Below the pieces are notes generated by a model. The model ran no database searches and was not told the DNA's origin. It saw nothing but the letters and a program-made list of their open reading frames with translations. A stretch of 64,000 nt of DNA from Fibrella aquatilis (lineage in GTDB: Bacteria; Bacteroidota; Bacteroidia; Cytophagales; Spirosomataceae): positions 16,357 to 80,356 of the forward strand of contig NZ_JAFMYU010000030.1 of the NCBI RefSeq assembly GCF_017353255.1, read 5' to 3'. The translations under genes were made by a program, and so were the position numbers. This document shows, piece by piece, positions 24,774 through 34,398 of the stretch; position 1 is the stretch's first letter, and every line of letters begins with the position of its first letter.

Positions 24774-25048
24774 AGTAGTCTGGATACTGATATCGAAAAA
24801 ACAGCGGGGTGTGGTAATGCCACTTACTGCCTAACACGTTAAAACCAGCCGTGGTTAGCAACGTGCGTCTAAATTATGGCTAACAAACCAGTTTGGACGC
24901 CTATTTGCTGCAACTGACGCAAGGGAAGCATTTAGGGAACGGCAACAGAATAGCGGTAACTACCTATGGAGCTAGCCGTCTGGTCCTTACCTTTGTTATG
25001 CAGCCTTTCTTTGTCCACTAGACTGAGCTGCGGCTCTGCGCTTGCGCT

Positions 25049-26695
25049 ATGCCTTTTTTAGATCCATATACGCCGGTGCTCGACACCCGCGCGGCGGCCC
25101 ATTTACTGCGTCGGGCCACCATTGGGCCAACCAAGGCCGAGATCACATCGTTTACGGGGCTGACCGCCGCCCAGGCCGTCCAAAACCTGCTCAACAACGC
25201 CGTTGCCACGCCCCCACCGCCCGTAGAGCTGGATGAAACAGCCCCCAACCCCGGGCAAACGTTTCTGGACAAGCCTTTCAATGGCGACCGTAACTTTCAG
25301 TTTGGCCAGTTCGTCAAATACTGGTGGATGGGCATCATGACCGCACAAACCGCCCCCCCTGCGCTGCTTGATAAGCTCACGCTCTTCTGGCAGAATCATT
25401 TCGTTACGGCCCGCGAAGTGGTGGACGACTACCGGTTTGTGGACCGCTACCTGCGGCTGCTGCGGGCCAATGCACTGGGCAATTTCCGCACGCTGGTGAC
25501 GGCCGTTACCAAAGACCCGGCCATGCTCCGGTACCTCAACGGCAACGAAAATGAAGCCACCAAACCCAATGAAAACTATGCCCGCGAACTCCAGGAGCTA
25601 TTTACCTGCGGCGCGTTCGACCCGGCGGGCAACAAAAACTACACCGAAGACGACGTGAAAACCGCCGCCCGCGTGCTCACCGGCTGGCAGTATACCAACT
25701 ACTGGACCGTGGGGTCTACTTCATTTCAGACCATCTTCGTACCGGCCAACCACGACAGCACCGCCAAGACGTTTTCGGCCAAATACAACAACACTGTCAT
25801 TGCGGGCCGCACGGGTGCCACGGCGGGCGACCTGGAACTGGCCGACTTGGTGACCATGCTACTGAACCACCCCCAGACCGCCAAATTCATCTGCCGGAAG
25901 CTCTACCGCTGGTATGTGAATCCCAACGTGACGCCTACCATCGAGACCAACATCATTGAACCACTGGCCGTGTTCTTTGCCTCGCCGGGTAACAACTGGG
26001 CCATTCAGCCGGTAGTGGTGAAGCTGCTCAACAGCCAGGCGTTTTTCGACGAAGCCAACCGGGGGGCCATTGTAAAGTCGCCTGCCGAACTGCTGCTGGG
26101 GTCGGTCCGCTTTTTCAATCAGCCCGTGCCCAACATGACCACCGACTATGTGGCGTTTCGGCGGTTGTTCGAGTTTTTGCTGTGGCGGATGCAGAACCTG
26201 CAAATGAACATCCTCGACCAGCCAACGGTCTTTGGCTACGAGCCGTATTTCCAGACGGGCTACACCAAAAACTGGATGAACACCACCACCGTAGCTATGC
26301 GCAACGACTTCACCGACGCGCTTATCTGGCGGTGGTATGAGGTAAAGCCCGGCTATAACCTGGGCATCGACGTACTGGCCTGGGCCACGTCGCTGCAACC
26401 CGATTTCGCCAACGTGAAATCGGCCACTAACCCCACTGGCACCGACCCTATTTCGTGCGTGCAGGTGCTGGACGCTTTCCTGCTTAACCTGTTCGCTACC
26501 AGCCTGTTCCAGTCGCAAAAAGACTTCCTCATTGACAAAATCATGATGGAAGAAATACCCCGCACGTCGTGGAATTTCGAGTGGAACGCCTACCGCTCTG
26601 ACCCCACCAACTCATACCGCCGCAACGTACCTACCTGGCGGCTCCAAAACCTAATGCGCTACCTCCTCCGCATGGCGGAGTATCATGTGTTCTGA
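25049..26695 (+). CDS. DUF1800 protein
   Basis: A 548-residue DUF1800 protein. Typical blocks: AAHLLRRATIGPTKAEITSF, LFWQNHFVTAREVV, AMLRYLNGNENEATKPNENY (the NxNE core) then ARELQELFTCG, RVLTGWQYTNYW, KFICRKLYRWYVNP and KSPAELLLGSVRFF. Starting from ATG 25049 there is no clear signal peptide. The family is nearly always next to a DUF1501 gene, as here. Function is unknown. Confidence 0.9.
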   Translation: MPFLDPYTPVLDTRAAAHLLRRATIGPTKAEITSFTGLTAAQAVQNLLNNAVATPPPPVELDETAPNPGQTFLDKPFNGDRNFQFGQFVKYWWMGIMTAQTAPPALLDKLTLFWQNHFVTAREVVDDYRFVDRYLRLLRANALGNFRTLVTAVTKDPAMLRYLNGNENEATKPNENYARELQELFTCGAFDPAGNKNYTEDDVKTAARVLTGWQYTNYWTVGSTSFQTIFVPANHDSTAKTFSAKYNNTVIAGRTGATAGDLELADLVTMLLNHPQTAKFICRKLYRWYVNPNVTPTIETNIIEPLAVFFASPGNNWAIQPVVVKLLNSQAFFDEANRGAIVKSPAELLLGSVRFFNQPVPNMTTDYVAFRRLFEFLLWRMQNLQMNILDQPTVFGYEPYFQTGYTKNWMNTTTVAMRNDFTDALIWRWYEVKPGYNLGIDVLAWATSLQPDFANVKSATNPTGTDPISCVQVLDAFLLNLFATSLFQSQKDFLIDKIMMEEIPRTSWNFEWNAYRSDPTNSYRRNVPTWRLQNLMRYLLRMAEYHVF

Positions 26696-26839
26696 TTTGC
26701 GATGTACGAGCGGTCCGCCGCCGCGGTTACGAATTACGATTTGAACTGATGCCAGCGTATTGATGACGCGTCAACCCAGATCGTAGATCAGTAAGCGTCA
26801 GCGTAAATCGTACATCGTAATTCGTAAATCGTAAATACT
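26696..26839. other. Intergenic stretch built from recurring words
   Basis: This 144-base gap holds fragments of TTTACGAATTACGAT and GATGTACGA on both strands, forming a long imperfect inverted repeat (for example CGAATTACGATTT near 26730 against AAATCGTACATCGTAATTCG near 26813). The same words occur just before the CrtA-like gene at 13095-13116. No conserved gene start or promoter was recognised in it. Confidence 0.5.
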
Positions 26840-28363
26840 GTGAATCGCAGAAACTTCCTGGCCGCTGCGTCGGCCTATACCTTGCCGGTGATGCTCAATG
26901 GGTTTGAGCTGAAGGCCATGACCAGTCAGTCGGCGCTGGTGCAATCGCTGATGGCAAGCGGTGCCATGCAGGACAGTCTGGTGTCTGACCGGGTGCTGGT
27001 GATCGTGTACCTCAACGGGGGCAACGACGGGCTGAATACCGTCATTCCCGTAGACCAATATGCTACCTATCAGTCACTTAGAAGCAACATTGCCCTGCCG
27101 CAGAATACGCTGCTGACGCTGGATGGCACAACCACCATGGGGTTTCACCCAGCCATGACCGGTATGCGCGACCTCTATAATTCCGGGCGGCTCACGGTGC
27201 TCAACTCGGTCTCCTACCCCAACCCTGATCAGTCGCACTTCCGGTCGACGGATATCTGGATGACTGCCGCCGACGCCAACGTGAACCTAACCACGGGCTG
27301 GTCGGGACGGTACCTCGAAGACCGGTTTCCGGGCTACCCGGTGGGCTATCCCAACGCGCAGATGGAAGACCCCCTGGCCATTCAGATTGGCTATAACGTC
27401 TCTACGGCCTTGCTGGGCAGTCAGCAGTCGATGGGTATTGCCATCAACGACCCGCAGAACTTTTATGAACTGGTGGGTGCGGGTGGCAACGTATCGCCCG
27501 CCGACGTGCCGGGGGGCGAGGCGGGCAACCTCATCACGTTCATCCGGCGGCAACAGGCCCTGGCCGTAGGCTATGCCGGCGAGATCAAAACGGCTTTTGA
27601 TGCGGGGCAGAACCTGAGCACCTACCCCGCCGAGTCGGTGCACAACGACCTGTCTGACCAGCTTAAGATTGTGGCGCGGCTGATTCACGGCGGCCTGAAA
27701 ACCAAGATCTACTTCGTGTCGCTGGGCGGGTTCGATACCCATTCGGGACAGATTCTGTACAACGACCCCCGCATTGGCCCCCACGCCGATTTGCTGGGCA
27801 AGCTATCGGCAGCACTGTGGTCGTTCCAGGAGGATCTACGGTTGCAGGGCACACAAGACCGCGTAGTAGGCATGACCTTCTCCGACTTTGGGCGGCGGGC
27901 CAACTCCAACGCCTCGCAAGGTACGGACCACGGCGTGGCGGCCCCGCAGTTTATGTTTGGCACGGCCATGAAACACCGCACCCTGGGCCAGAATGCCAAC
28001 CTCTCGGACCTGATTGTAAGCTACGGTAACAACAAAGACATCAAGATGCAGATTGATTTCCGCCGCATCTACGCCGACATTCTGAAGGACTGGTTCGGCG
28101 CGGGGCAACCCAAAACCGATTCGCTGCTACTCCACAATTTCCCCACCCTCTCTATTTTCTCCGATGTCTGCGAGACAGTTTCGTCTGGCGCCTGGACCAA
28201 CCCGGCCACCTGGACCGTGGGCCGTGTACCCACCGCTGCCGAGAACATCCGCGTCAACGCGGGCCACGTAGTCACCCTCGCGCAAAACACCACCGTCCGC
28301 TCGGTGAAGCTCTACGGCAAAATCACCTACGCGCCGGGGGTACGGCTGCGCATTACGGGGTAG
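26840..28363 (+). CDS. DUF1501 protein with added C-terminal beta domain
   Basis: A 507-residue DUF1501 protein starting at GTG 26840; no ATG precedes the signal in frame. The N-terminus NRRNFLAAASAYTLPVML looks like a Tat signal. DUF1501 blocks: VLVIVYLNGGNDGLNTVIPV, HFRSTDIWMTA, YFVSLGGFDTHSGQ, GMTFSDFGRRANSNASQGTD then HGVAAPQFMFG. The sulfatase-like fold is suggested by these metal-type motifs, but no activity is known. The last 65 residues (SGAWTNPATWTVGRVPTAAE, HVVTLAQNTTVRSVKLYGKI) form a separate parallel-beta domain common at the ends of Cytophagales exported proteins. It ends by overlapping the convergent copy C gene by 11 bases. Confidence 0.9.
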   Translation: MNRRNFLAAASAYTLPVMLNGFELKAMTSQSALVQSLMASGAMQDSLVSDRVLVIVYLNGGNDGLNTVIPVDQYATYQSLRSNIALPQNTLLTLDGTTTMGFHPAMTGMRDLYNSGRLTVLNSVSYPNPDQSHFRSTDIWMTAADANVNLTTGWSGRYLEDRFPGYPVGYPNAQMEDPLAIQIGYNVSTALLGSQQSMGIAINDPQNFYELVGAGGNVSPADVPGGEAGNLITFIRRQQALAVGYAGEIKTAFDAGQNLSTYPAESVHNDLSDQLKIVARLIHGGLKTKIYFVSLGGFDTHSGQILYNDPRIGPHADLLGKLSAALWSFQEDLRLQGTQDRVVGMTFSDFGRRANSNASQGTDHGVAAPQFMFGTAMKHRTLGQNANLSDLIVSYGNNKDIKMQIDFRRIYADILKDWFGAGQPKTDSLLLHNFPTLSIFSDVCETVSSGAWTNPATWTVGRVPTAAENIRVNAGHVVTLAQNTTVRSVKLYGKITYAPGVRLRITG

Positions 28364-29198
28364 GGGGCTGTACATCCTGGGGACCTCTGATAACTTCGAT
28401 GATGCCAGACGAGAGTTCGGCTTCGGGCCAGGCATGGAGCACCTGCTCTTCTATTAGTGGCTTGGTAGGGTTAACAAAAGCACGTACCTGAAACCGGACA
28501 CCGATGTTGCCCTTTTCACGACTTCCCGTATAGATTAACCCTTCCCACGCACCGTCAGCACCGACTTTAATGGGCACTTGAACATAATAGTCAGGAAATT
28601 CAGGGTTGTGAATAACCATCCAGACAGTTTTGGCGTGGGCTACTTTCCCTTGGGCAATCATGATCCGGGGAACGGTCATGTCCTTGGTCGGGCTAATGAT
28701 AACTAAGCCACTCGGAGGCAGCGTTGAGCGGTAATAACCAATCGCTACATAGGCAACGAGGCCTGCACCAATTAGCAATGCTGCAAAAAGTAAAACACGC
28801 CTGTTGGCCTGGCCAATGAGCGGTGTCTTAAGGGATGTTACTACCGGTTTGGATACGTCTGGCAGAACAGCCGAAGAGGCTTCTTCACTGGCTACAGGTC
28901 TCGGCTTGCCCCATGCATACAGGTAGCAGGCGTTCAGGACGTTTTCATCTTTAATGATGTATCCTTCATGGAAGATCTTGGCAAATGTTTTTGTGCTTGG
29001 AATAGCCGCCAGGGCTTCCTGCATATCGGCTTGCCCATAGCCAGTTAGCTCTTCTTTAAACGAGTTGCGCAGGTGTTCATAAGGGGCTGGATAGCTGTTG
29101 AATTTGAGCACCGGGTACTTTCCTGGCTTTGCTAACCGATAGGCCTCATACTTTTTTCGAACACCCTCTTTCAGGGTAAGCATCTCATTATCAGTCAT
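28353..29198 (-). CDS. Unnamed membrane-anchored family, copy C
   Basis: A 281-residue paralogue of the tandem pair at 17636-19278, 9 kb away and on the other strand. Shared blocks: LKEGVRKKYEAYRLAKPGKY, FNSYPAPYEHLRNSFKEEL, TFAKIFHEGYIIKDENVLNA then CYLY; membrane segment VLLFAALLIGAGLVAYVAIG; C-terminal SGLVIISPTKDMTVPR, GADGAWEGLIYTG, FQVRAFVNPTKP and WPEAELSSGIIEVIRGP. The C-terminal WPEAEL...VIRGP block is the best conserved part of the family. Function unknown. The stop overlaps the DUF1501 gene end. Confidence 0.75.
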   Translation of the reverse strand: MTDNEMLTLKEGVRKKYEAYRLAKPGKYPVLKFNSYPAPYEHLRNSFKEELTGYGQADMQEALAAIPSTKTFAKIFHEGYIIKDENVLNACYLYAWGKPRPVASEEASSAVLPDVSKPVVTSLKTPLIGQANRRVLLFAALLIGAGLVAYVAIGYYRSTLPPSGLVIISPTKDMTVPRIMIAQGKVAHAKTVWMVIHNPEFPDYYVQVPIKVGADGAWEGLIYTGSREKGNIGVRFQVRAFVNPTKPLIEEQVLHAWPEAELSSGIIEVIRGPQDVQPPTP

Positions 29199-29438
29199 GT
29201 AAATTCAGCTCCGGGTGTAGAGAACAAAGAAGGAATAAACGAGAGAACAAAATAGGAATAAGCTATACATACCTGTCGGTAATCGGGCAAATAGATTTGC
29301 CAGGATGCCCATGGTTATCAACCGCCACAACAAATCAGTTCGCTTAGCTTTCCGCCTCTATCACACCTGTAAAGTCTATGAAACAACAGTACGTTCTTGA
29401 ACTGCTGTCTGACAGCATTTTCCCGCTAGTCAGCGTCG

Positions 29439-29610
29439 TCCCGTAGGGACATAATAGCGTAGCGTCGGTAGACAGAAAGGGCCGCTAGCTATCACCTGCG
29501 TGCCGTAGGTACGCTACCGCATTGCAGCGTTGTGGCGTACCTACGGCACGCAGGTGATAGCTAGCGGCCCTTTCTGTCTACCGACGCTACGCTGTTAAAT
29601 CCCTACGGGA
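29439..29610. repeat. Large palindromic repeat element, copy 1
   Basis: Two 76-base arms (29439-29514 and 29535-29610) around a 20-base loop. Only three positions near the outer end fail to pair; the inner 58 bp are perfect. The outer part TCCCGTAGGGA...TAATAGCGTAGCGTCGGTAGA and the inner word GCGTGCCGTAGGTACG are shared with copy 2 at 62007-62127, while the stem between them differs. It sits in a 473-base gap (29199-29671) with no gene. No transposase gene is near. Confidence 0.85.
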
Positions 29611-29671
29611 TAGCGAGGGGAGCTTATTTCACAAATTTGACACACATCTCTTTGATGTTGCCTCCGTTGCC

Positions 29672-30250
29672 TCACACTCGCTTGCCAAACAACCCTTTCC
29701 GCTTTTTCTTTTCTGGTTTTGCCGGGGTGGGTTTGGCTTCCTGAACGCGGGTGAGGGTGGCGAGTTGACGGCTTTTGATGGCGTAGGTTAGCACGGGAGT
29801 CATGCCCTGCCCGCCGGTTTTGCCGGGGCGCACATCGGAGAAATACAGCGCGAAGCCAATGCGGTCGGGGTTGGTCAGGAAGGTGTAGATGGTGGTGATC
29901 AGGTTGTTTTCTACCGAAAACTGGGTCGTCAGCTGGTCACCTATCTTGCTGGCTTCCAGTACAATACCATCCTTTTCGTCGATCTGGTATTTCCCGGCAG
30001 CGGCATCGACGGCTACCAGTTCATAGAGCCGGGCAGCCTGTTGGCCATATTGAATCGTAAACGTAAATCGGTTTTGTACCCCTCGCAGCGAGTCGAGAAT
30101 AATGCGCATGGGCACCTGCTGCGTGTTTGGACTACCCACGGGCGTGATCTGAAGCGTACCCTGCCACACGCCTAGGTGGCTTTTCGGAAATGACGACTGG
30201 GCATGGGCCGTGCCTGCAATGAACAGGAGGCAAAGGATAAGGTAGCGCAT
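29672..30250 (-). CDS. Exported protein of unknown function
   Basis: A 192-residue protein with a signal peptide ([16 protein letters not shown]). It opens [11 protein letters not shown], a lipocalin-like first strand, followed by alternating beta segments ([48 protein letters not shown]). The tail is Lys/Pro-rich ([20 protein letters not shown]). A small beta-barrel that binds a lipid or ligand is possible. Family not identified. Confidence 0.65.
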   Translation of the reverse strand: MRYLILCLLFIAGTAHAQSSFPKSHLGVWQGTLQITPVGSPNTQQVPMRIILDSLRGVQNRFTFTIQYGQQAARLYELVAVDAAAGKYQIDEKDGIVLEASKIGDQLTTQFSVENNLITTIYTFLTNPDRIGFALYFSDVRPGKTGGQGMTPVLTYAIKSRQLATLTRVQEAKPTPAKPEKKKRKGLFGKRV

Positions 30251-30289
30251 AACGTGTGGGTAAGTTCGGCGAAAGGCCGGATTTGTTTG

Positions 30290-30319
30290 TAAATTTGGTA
30301 AGTAAACCGAATTACTTAC
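30290..30319 (+). promoter_or_regulatory. Likely promoter -7 box plus palindrome before the M13 peptidase
   Basis: TAAATTTG at 30290-30297 matches TAnnTTTG exactly, and a weak TTCG lies 21 bases upstream. Directly after it is an inverted repeat GTAAGTAA-ACCGAA-TTACTTAC (30298-30319), ending 9 bases before the ATG. It could be an operator or a 5' mRNA hairpin; no regulator is suggested. Confidence 0.5.
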
Positions 30320-30328
30320 ATCCCGTTT

Positions 30329-32386
30329 ATGAAAAAACAGTTTCTCCTGGCTGCCGGACTCTTTTCAGTAGCCACCAGCCTTGCCACGCCGCCTAAATCG
30401 CCGGTGCGCAAGCCGCAACGCGCCGCTGCTTCAGTTGCCCCCGTCCGCAAATACATCGACCCGGCCAACATGGACAGGCAGGTGAAGCCGGGCGACGATT
30501 TCTATGAATACGCTAACGGCAACTGGCTCAAAACCAGCAAAATTCCCGACTCAAAAACGTCGTGGGGCAGCTTCACCGAACTCCGCGAACGCAGCGTAGA
30601 AGCCATGCGCACCTTGCTGGACGAGGCGGCAAAGAACCCGCAAAAAGGCCGTTTGCAGCAAATGGTGGGTGATTTCTACGCCAGCGGCATGGACAGCGTT
30701 ACGATTGAAAAGCGCGGCTGGGAACCCCTCAAAGGTGACTTTGCCCGCGTCGACAAGCTCAACTCGCTACCCGCCGTGCTCGATGAACTGGCCCTGCAAC
30801 GGCGGCAGAGCAACGGCATGTTATTTGGCTTTTTTGTGGCACAAGACCGCAAGAACGTCAACAAGTATTTGCCCCAATTCGGGCAGGGCGGCACTACCCT
30901 CCCCGACCGCGATTATTACCTGAAAAACGATGCCCGGAGTACCAAAATCCGCGCCGCCTACCGTGATCATTTGACCAAGATGTTTGGCCTTGTCGATGAT
31001 GCACAGGCTGCACAAAGCGCCGACAAGATCATTCAGCTCGAAACGGCGCTCGCCCGCGCCCAGATGGCCCGCGTAGACATGCGCGACCCGTACAAAACGT
31101 ATAATAAACTGACCATCAGTGGATTCAATGCGCTTACGCCACACATCAACTGGACCGACCACATGGCCAAGCTGGGTGCCACGGGGCAGGACACGGTGCT
31201 GGTGAGCAACCTGAACTTCTTCAAGGCCGTAGACAGCCTGCTGGTGGCCACGCCCCTGAACGACATCAAAACGTACATGCGCTGGAACCTGCTGAAGGGG
31301 GCTGCACCATATTTGAGTTCGGCGTTTGTGAAGCAGAATTTTGTGTTTACCAAAGAGCTGACCGGGCAAAAAGAACAGACACCCCGCTGGCAGCGAATGA
31401 GCAGCCTGATCGACGGCACACTGGGCGATTTGCTGGGGCAACTCTACGTGCAGAATAATTTCAAGCCCGAAGCCAAGAAGCGGATGCTGACGCTGGTCGA
31501 TAACCTCGAAGCGTCGTTTAAAGACCATATCTCCGGCCTGGAGTGGATGAGTGCCGACACCAAAAAGAAGGCCCTGAACAAACTCGTGTCGTTCAAGCGC
31601 AAGATCGGCTACCCCGACAAGTGGAAAACCTACGACGGCGTCACGATTCGGCGCGGTGATTTCTATGGTAATGTAGAAGCGGCCGGGCAGTGGTCCTATC
31701 AGTACATGGTTAACCGGCTGGGCAAGCCCATTGACCGCACTGAATGGGGCATGACACCGCCCACGGTGAATGCTTACTACAACCCTGTCAACAACGAAAT
31801 CGCGTTTCCGGCGGCCATTTTGCAGTTTCCGTTCTTCGACGCCGACGCCGACGATGCGATCAACTACGGCGGCATTGGCGCAGTAATCGGCCATGAGATG
31901 ACCCACGGGTTTGATGATTCTGGTCGCCAATACGACGCCGACGGCACCCTCCGCGACTGGTGGACGGCCGACGACGCCACGAAGTTCAAGCAACGCGCCG
32001 GGCAGGTCGAGGCGCAGTTTTTTGGCTATAAAGTGCTCGACACCCTGGCCGTAAACGGCAAACTGACCCTGGGCGAAAACCTCGCCGACCTCGGCGGACT
32101 GGCCATTGCCTATGATGCGTTCAAGAAAACAACCCAGGGTAAAGGCAACACCGCCATCGACGGGTTCACGCCCGATCAGCGGTTTTTCCTGTCGTGGGCA
32201 CAAATCTGGCGCATCAAAGTACGTCCCGAAACGCAGGCGCAGTTGATCCTCACCGACCCTCACGCGCCCGGCCAATACCGGTGTAACGGCCCGATCACCA
32301 ACCTCGATGCGTGGTATCAGGCGTTTAACGTGCAGCCCGGTAATAAGCTCTACAAAGCCCCAGATCAGCGGATTCGGGTGTGGTAG
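30329..32386 (+). CDS. M13-family zinc metallopeptidase (neprilysin/PepO type)
   Basis: A 685-residue exported peptidase. A signal peptide ([18 protein letters not shown]) is followed by the M13 start [20 protein letters not shown] then GNWL. The zinc site is [16 protein letters not shown] (His522, Glu523, His526) with the third ligand Glu in [20 protein letters not shown]. The family signatures [19 protein letters not shown] and [11 protein letters not shown] (substrate Arg) are present, and the protein ends ...RIRVW as in most members. It would cleave peptides in the periplasm. All catalytic residues are present. Confidence 0.95.
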   Translation: MKKQFLLAAGLFSVATSLATPPKSPVRKPQRAAASVAPVRKYIDPANMDRQVKPGDDFYEYANGNWLKTSKIPDSKTSWGSFTELRERSVEAMRTLLDEAAKNPQKGRLQQMVGDFYASGMDSVTIEKRGWEPLKGDFARVDKLNSLPAVLDELALQRRQSNGMLFGFFVAQDRKNVNKYLPQFGQGGTTLPDRDYYLKNDARSTKIRAAYRDHLTKMFGLVDDAQAAQSADKIIQLETALARAQMARVDMRDPYKTYNKLTISGFNALTPHINWTDHMAKLGATGQDTVLVSNLNFFKAVDSLLVATPLNDIKTYMRWNLLKGAAPYLSSAFVKQNFVFTKELTGQKEQTPRWQRMSSLIDGTLGDLLGQLYVQNNFKPEAKKRMLTLVDNLEASFKDHISGLEWMSADTKKKALNKLVSFKRKIGYPDKWKTYDGVTIRRGDFYGNVEAAGQWSYQYMVNRLGKPIDRTEWGMTPPTVNAYYNPVNNEIAFPAAILQFPFFDADADDAINYGGIGAVIGHEMTHGFDDSGRQYDADGTLRDWWTADDATKFKQRAGQVEAQFFGYKVLDTLAVNGKLTLGENLADLGGLAIAYDAFKKTTQGKGNTAIDGFTPDQRFFLSWAQIWRIKVRPETQAQLILTDPHAPGQYRCNGPITNLDAWYQAFNVQPGNKLYKAPDQRIRVW

Positions 32387-32387
32387 T

Positions 32388-32452
32388 AATAGATGCTGGA
32401 CATTGGATTTTGGAAATTGGCTTTGTCCAGTATCTAGTGTCCAGCATCTATT
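32388..32452. repeat. Hairpin after the M13 peptidase gene
   Basis: AATAGATGCTGGACA (32388-32402) and TGTCCAGCATCTATT (32438-32452), a perfect 15-bp stem starting one base after the stop. The loop holds further copies of the words TTGTCCAG and GGAAATTGG. No U-tract follows. Confidence 0.65.
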
Positions 32453-32485
32453 ATCGTTTAGTTTTGTGCCCTACCACCGTATTGA

Positions 32486-33502
32486 ATGGCGCAGAATCAT
32501 ACCCACGATCACTTCTTCAAAATTGCCTTTTCCCGTACCAATGTCGTCGCCGACTTTATACAGGCCTTTTTGCCCCCAGATTTTTCCCAACAGCTTGATC
32601 TAGAGACACTTGCTAGATTGGGAGATTCATTCGTGGATGAACAATTAGCTCAACATTATGCGGATTTGCTGTATTCGGTCAACTTCGGCGATACACCTAT
32701 TACCATTGCGCTGTTGTTTGAGCACAAGAGCTATACCGAAGAGTATCCGCATTTTCAGCTTGCTCGCTACATGCTCAACCTATGGCAGGAGCAACTGACC
32801 AATAAAGAACCACTAACGCGGGTAGTGCCAATACTACTCTATCATGGACTGGGTAGGTGGAAACAGCAGTCCATGACCGATTATTTTGGTCCCGCTAATT
32901 CGGTCCTCAATTCGTTTGTACCTGATTTTCAGTATCTGCTGATCAACCTTCGCAAGGCACCGGACAGTCAATTTTCGTTGTTGACCGATGATTACGCCAA
33001 GATCACGGCAGGTCTGCTTCGAACTATCCGGGAACGGCGTCAGTTAACCCGAATGTTTGAAGAACTAGCGGCTACGTTCGACAGCCTGGTTGGCAGTTCA
33101 GAAGGCGAACAGTTCGTTAAAACAGCCTTCCTGTATGTCCACTGGTCGTCGAAGTTGACCTCAGCGGAAATGGTTGCTATCTTTAATCGTATTTCACCAA
33201 AATCAGCACAAGTCGTGATATCAGCCGCAGAACTCTTACTCCAGGAAGGATTAGAGAATGGCCTTAAAAAAGGCTTTCAGATTGGCGTTGAAGAGGGCAT
33301 GAAACAAGGCGTTGAGCAGGGCTTGAAACAGGGCGTTGAGCAGGGCTTGAAACAGGGCGTCGAGCAAGGCGACCACAAAGCCACTGTGCAACATGTGAAA
33401 GGCCTTCTGGAAATGGGCCTGGACACCGAATTGATTGCTAGAGCGTTTGGCCTTACAACCCGTCAACTGCACGCTATCATTTGCGAAATCAAAGGCGAGT
33501 AA
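32486..33502 (+). CDS. Rpn-family (YhgA-like) nuclease
   Basis: A 338-residue protein of the recombination-promoting nuclease family. N-terminus HTHDHFFKIAFSRTNVVADF, then the PD-(D/E)xK core DLLYSVNFGDTPITIALLFE and HKS, with FEHKS as the E-x-K strand, and LARYMLNLWQEQ and VVPILLYHG as later family blocks. Rpn proteins cut DNA and have been linked to recA-independent recombination and phage defence. The C-terminal end has Gly/Gln/Glu repeats (MKQGVEQGLKQGVEQGLKQG) encoded by an exact DNA repeat, followed by GLDTELIARAFGLTTRQLHA. A terminator follows. Confidence 0.9.
   Translation: MAQNHTHDHFFKIAFSRTNVVADFIQAFLPPDFSQQLDLETLARLGDSFVDEQLAQHYADLLYSVNFGDTPITIALLFEHKSYTEEYPHFQLARYMLNLWQEQLTNKEPLTRVVPILLYHGLGRWKQQSMTDYFGPANSVLNSFVPDFQYLLINLRKAPDSQFSLLTDDYAKITAGLLRTIRERRQLTRMFEELAATFDSLVGSSEGEQFVKTAFLYVHWSSKLTSAEMVAIFNRISPKSAQVVISAAELLLQEGLENGLKKGFQIGVEEGMKQGVEQGLKQGVEQGLKQGVEQGDHKATVQHVKGLLEMGLDTELIARAFGLTTRQLHAIICEIKGE
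33296..33370 (+). repeat. 24-base tandem repeat inside the Rpn gene
   Basis: Two exact 24-base units (33308-33331 and 33332-33355, beginning GGCGTTGAGCAGGGC) with partial units on both sides. Each encodes GVEQGLKQ, so copy number change keeps the reading frame. Rpn-family proteins often vary in this tail. Confidence 0.85.
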
Positions 33503-33528
33503 GTCAAGCTAGCTGCTAACGCAGAAGA

Positions 33529-33560
33529 AGCCACTGCCCAATCGACAGTGGTTTTTTATT
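33529..33560 (+). terminator. Intrinsic terminator after the Rpn gene
   Basis: CCACTG (33531-33536), a 9-base loop, CAGTGG (33546-33551), then TTTTTTATT. Short but standard stem with U-tract, 26 bases past the stop. Confidence 0.85.
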
Positions 33561-33597
33561 TCCTACTAACACCTAAACTCTCGTATAACAATACGTT

Positions 33598-34398
33598 ATG
33601 AAATTACTGGCCGGTTGCTCACTGCATTTTGAGGTACAGGATGAATCACCACTGGTGCTCATGTTGCGGCCCCGGTCAGGTGCCGGACAGTGGATCATTT
33701 CTGAAACATATGATCTGGTGCCGCCTGTACCAGTGGTAGAATACACTGATCTATATGGCAACCTTTGCCAGCGCATGACTGCCCTGCCTGGTCCTTTCGA
33801 GATTCACACCGAAGCCATCGTGCAAACCGCCGAGACCATCGACGTGTCGCCAGGCGCGCCGCTCACCCTGGTGCAGGACCTGCCCGACGAAGCGCTCTTG
33901 TTTGTCATACCCAGCCGGTATTGCCCTTCCGATCAGCCCGCTATCAGCAAAAAAGCCCTGGATATTGTGGCCAATGCTCTTCCCGGTTACGATCAGGCTG
34001 AAGCCATTCGGCGGTGGATCAACATCAACATTCAGTATCAATATGGCGTGAGCGATGCCACCACGTCGGCGCTGGATACGCTGCAACATGGCAAGGGTGT
34101 TTGCCGCGACTTCACCCACCTGGGTATTTCGTTTTGTCGTAGTCTGAGCATTCCGGCCCGGATGGTGGTGGGCTATCTGTACGACCTGAAACCCATGGAC
34201 CTCCATGCCTGGTTTGAGGCTTACGTAGATGACCGCTGGTATGCTTTTGATGCCACCCAGACCCAACCAAAGGGCAACCGCATTACCGTGGCTTATGGTC
34301 GCGATGCCGCCGACGTGGCGTTTATGACCCAGTTTGGCCCCATGACCCTTACCCGCATGGATGTGTGGGTGCGTACCGATGAGTCAGCCGACAATTAG
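33598..34398 (+). CDS. Transglutaminase-like cysteine protease-fold protein
   Basis: A 266-residue protein with an N-terminal beta domain (CSLHFEVQDESPLVLMLRPR) and a transglutaminase-like core. The triad is visible: Cys in LQHGKGVCRDFTHLGISFCR, His in LHAWFEAYVDDRWYAFD and the Asp in the final AFDAT. No signal peptide, so it is cytoplasmic. Family members act as proteases or amidases, often beside ATP-grasp and alpha-E genes, which are absent here. The next gene starts 20 bases before this stop, so the two are co-transcribed. Confidence 0.88.
   Translation: MKLLAGCSLHFEVQDESPLVLMLRPRSGAGQWIISETYDLVPPVPVVEYTDLYGNLCQRMTALPGPFEIHTEAIVQTAETIDVSPGAPLTLVQDLPDEALLFVIPSRYCPSDQPAISKKALDIVANALPGYDQAEAIRRWININIQYQYGVSDATTSALDTLQHGKGVCRDFTHLGISFCRSLSIPARMVVGYLYDLKPMDLHAWFEAYVDDRWYAFDATQTQPKGNRITVAYGRDAADVAFMTQFGPMTLTRMDVWVRTDESADN

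Noticed and set aside
24988..24995. TACCTTTG as a promoter -7 box for the DUF1800 gene
   Set aside because: The box matches, but no TTTG or TTG lies 19-21 bases upstream, so support is too thin.
30821..32275. A 484-codon open frame on the minus strand
   Set aside because: It lies wholly inside the M13 peptidase gene in antisense; no recognisable domain, and long antisense frames are common in GC-rich genes.
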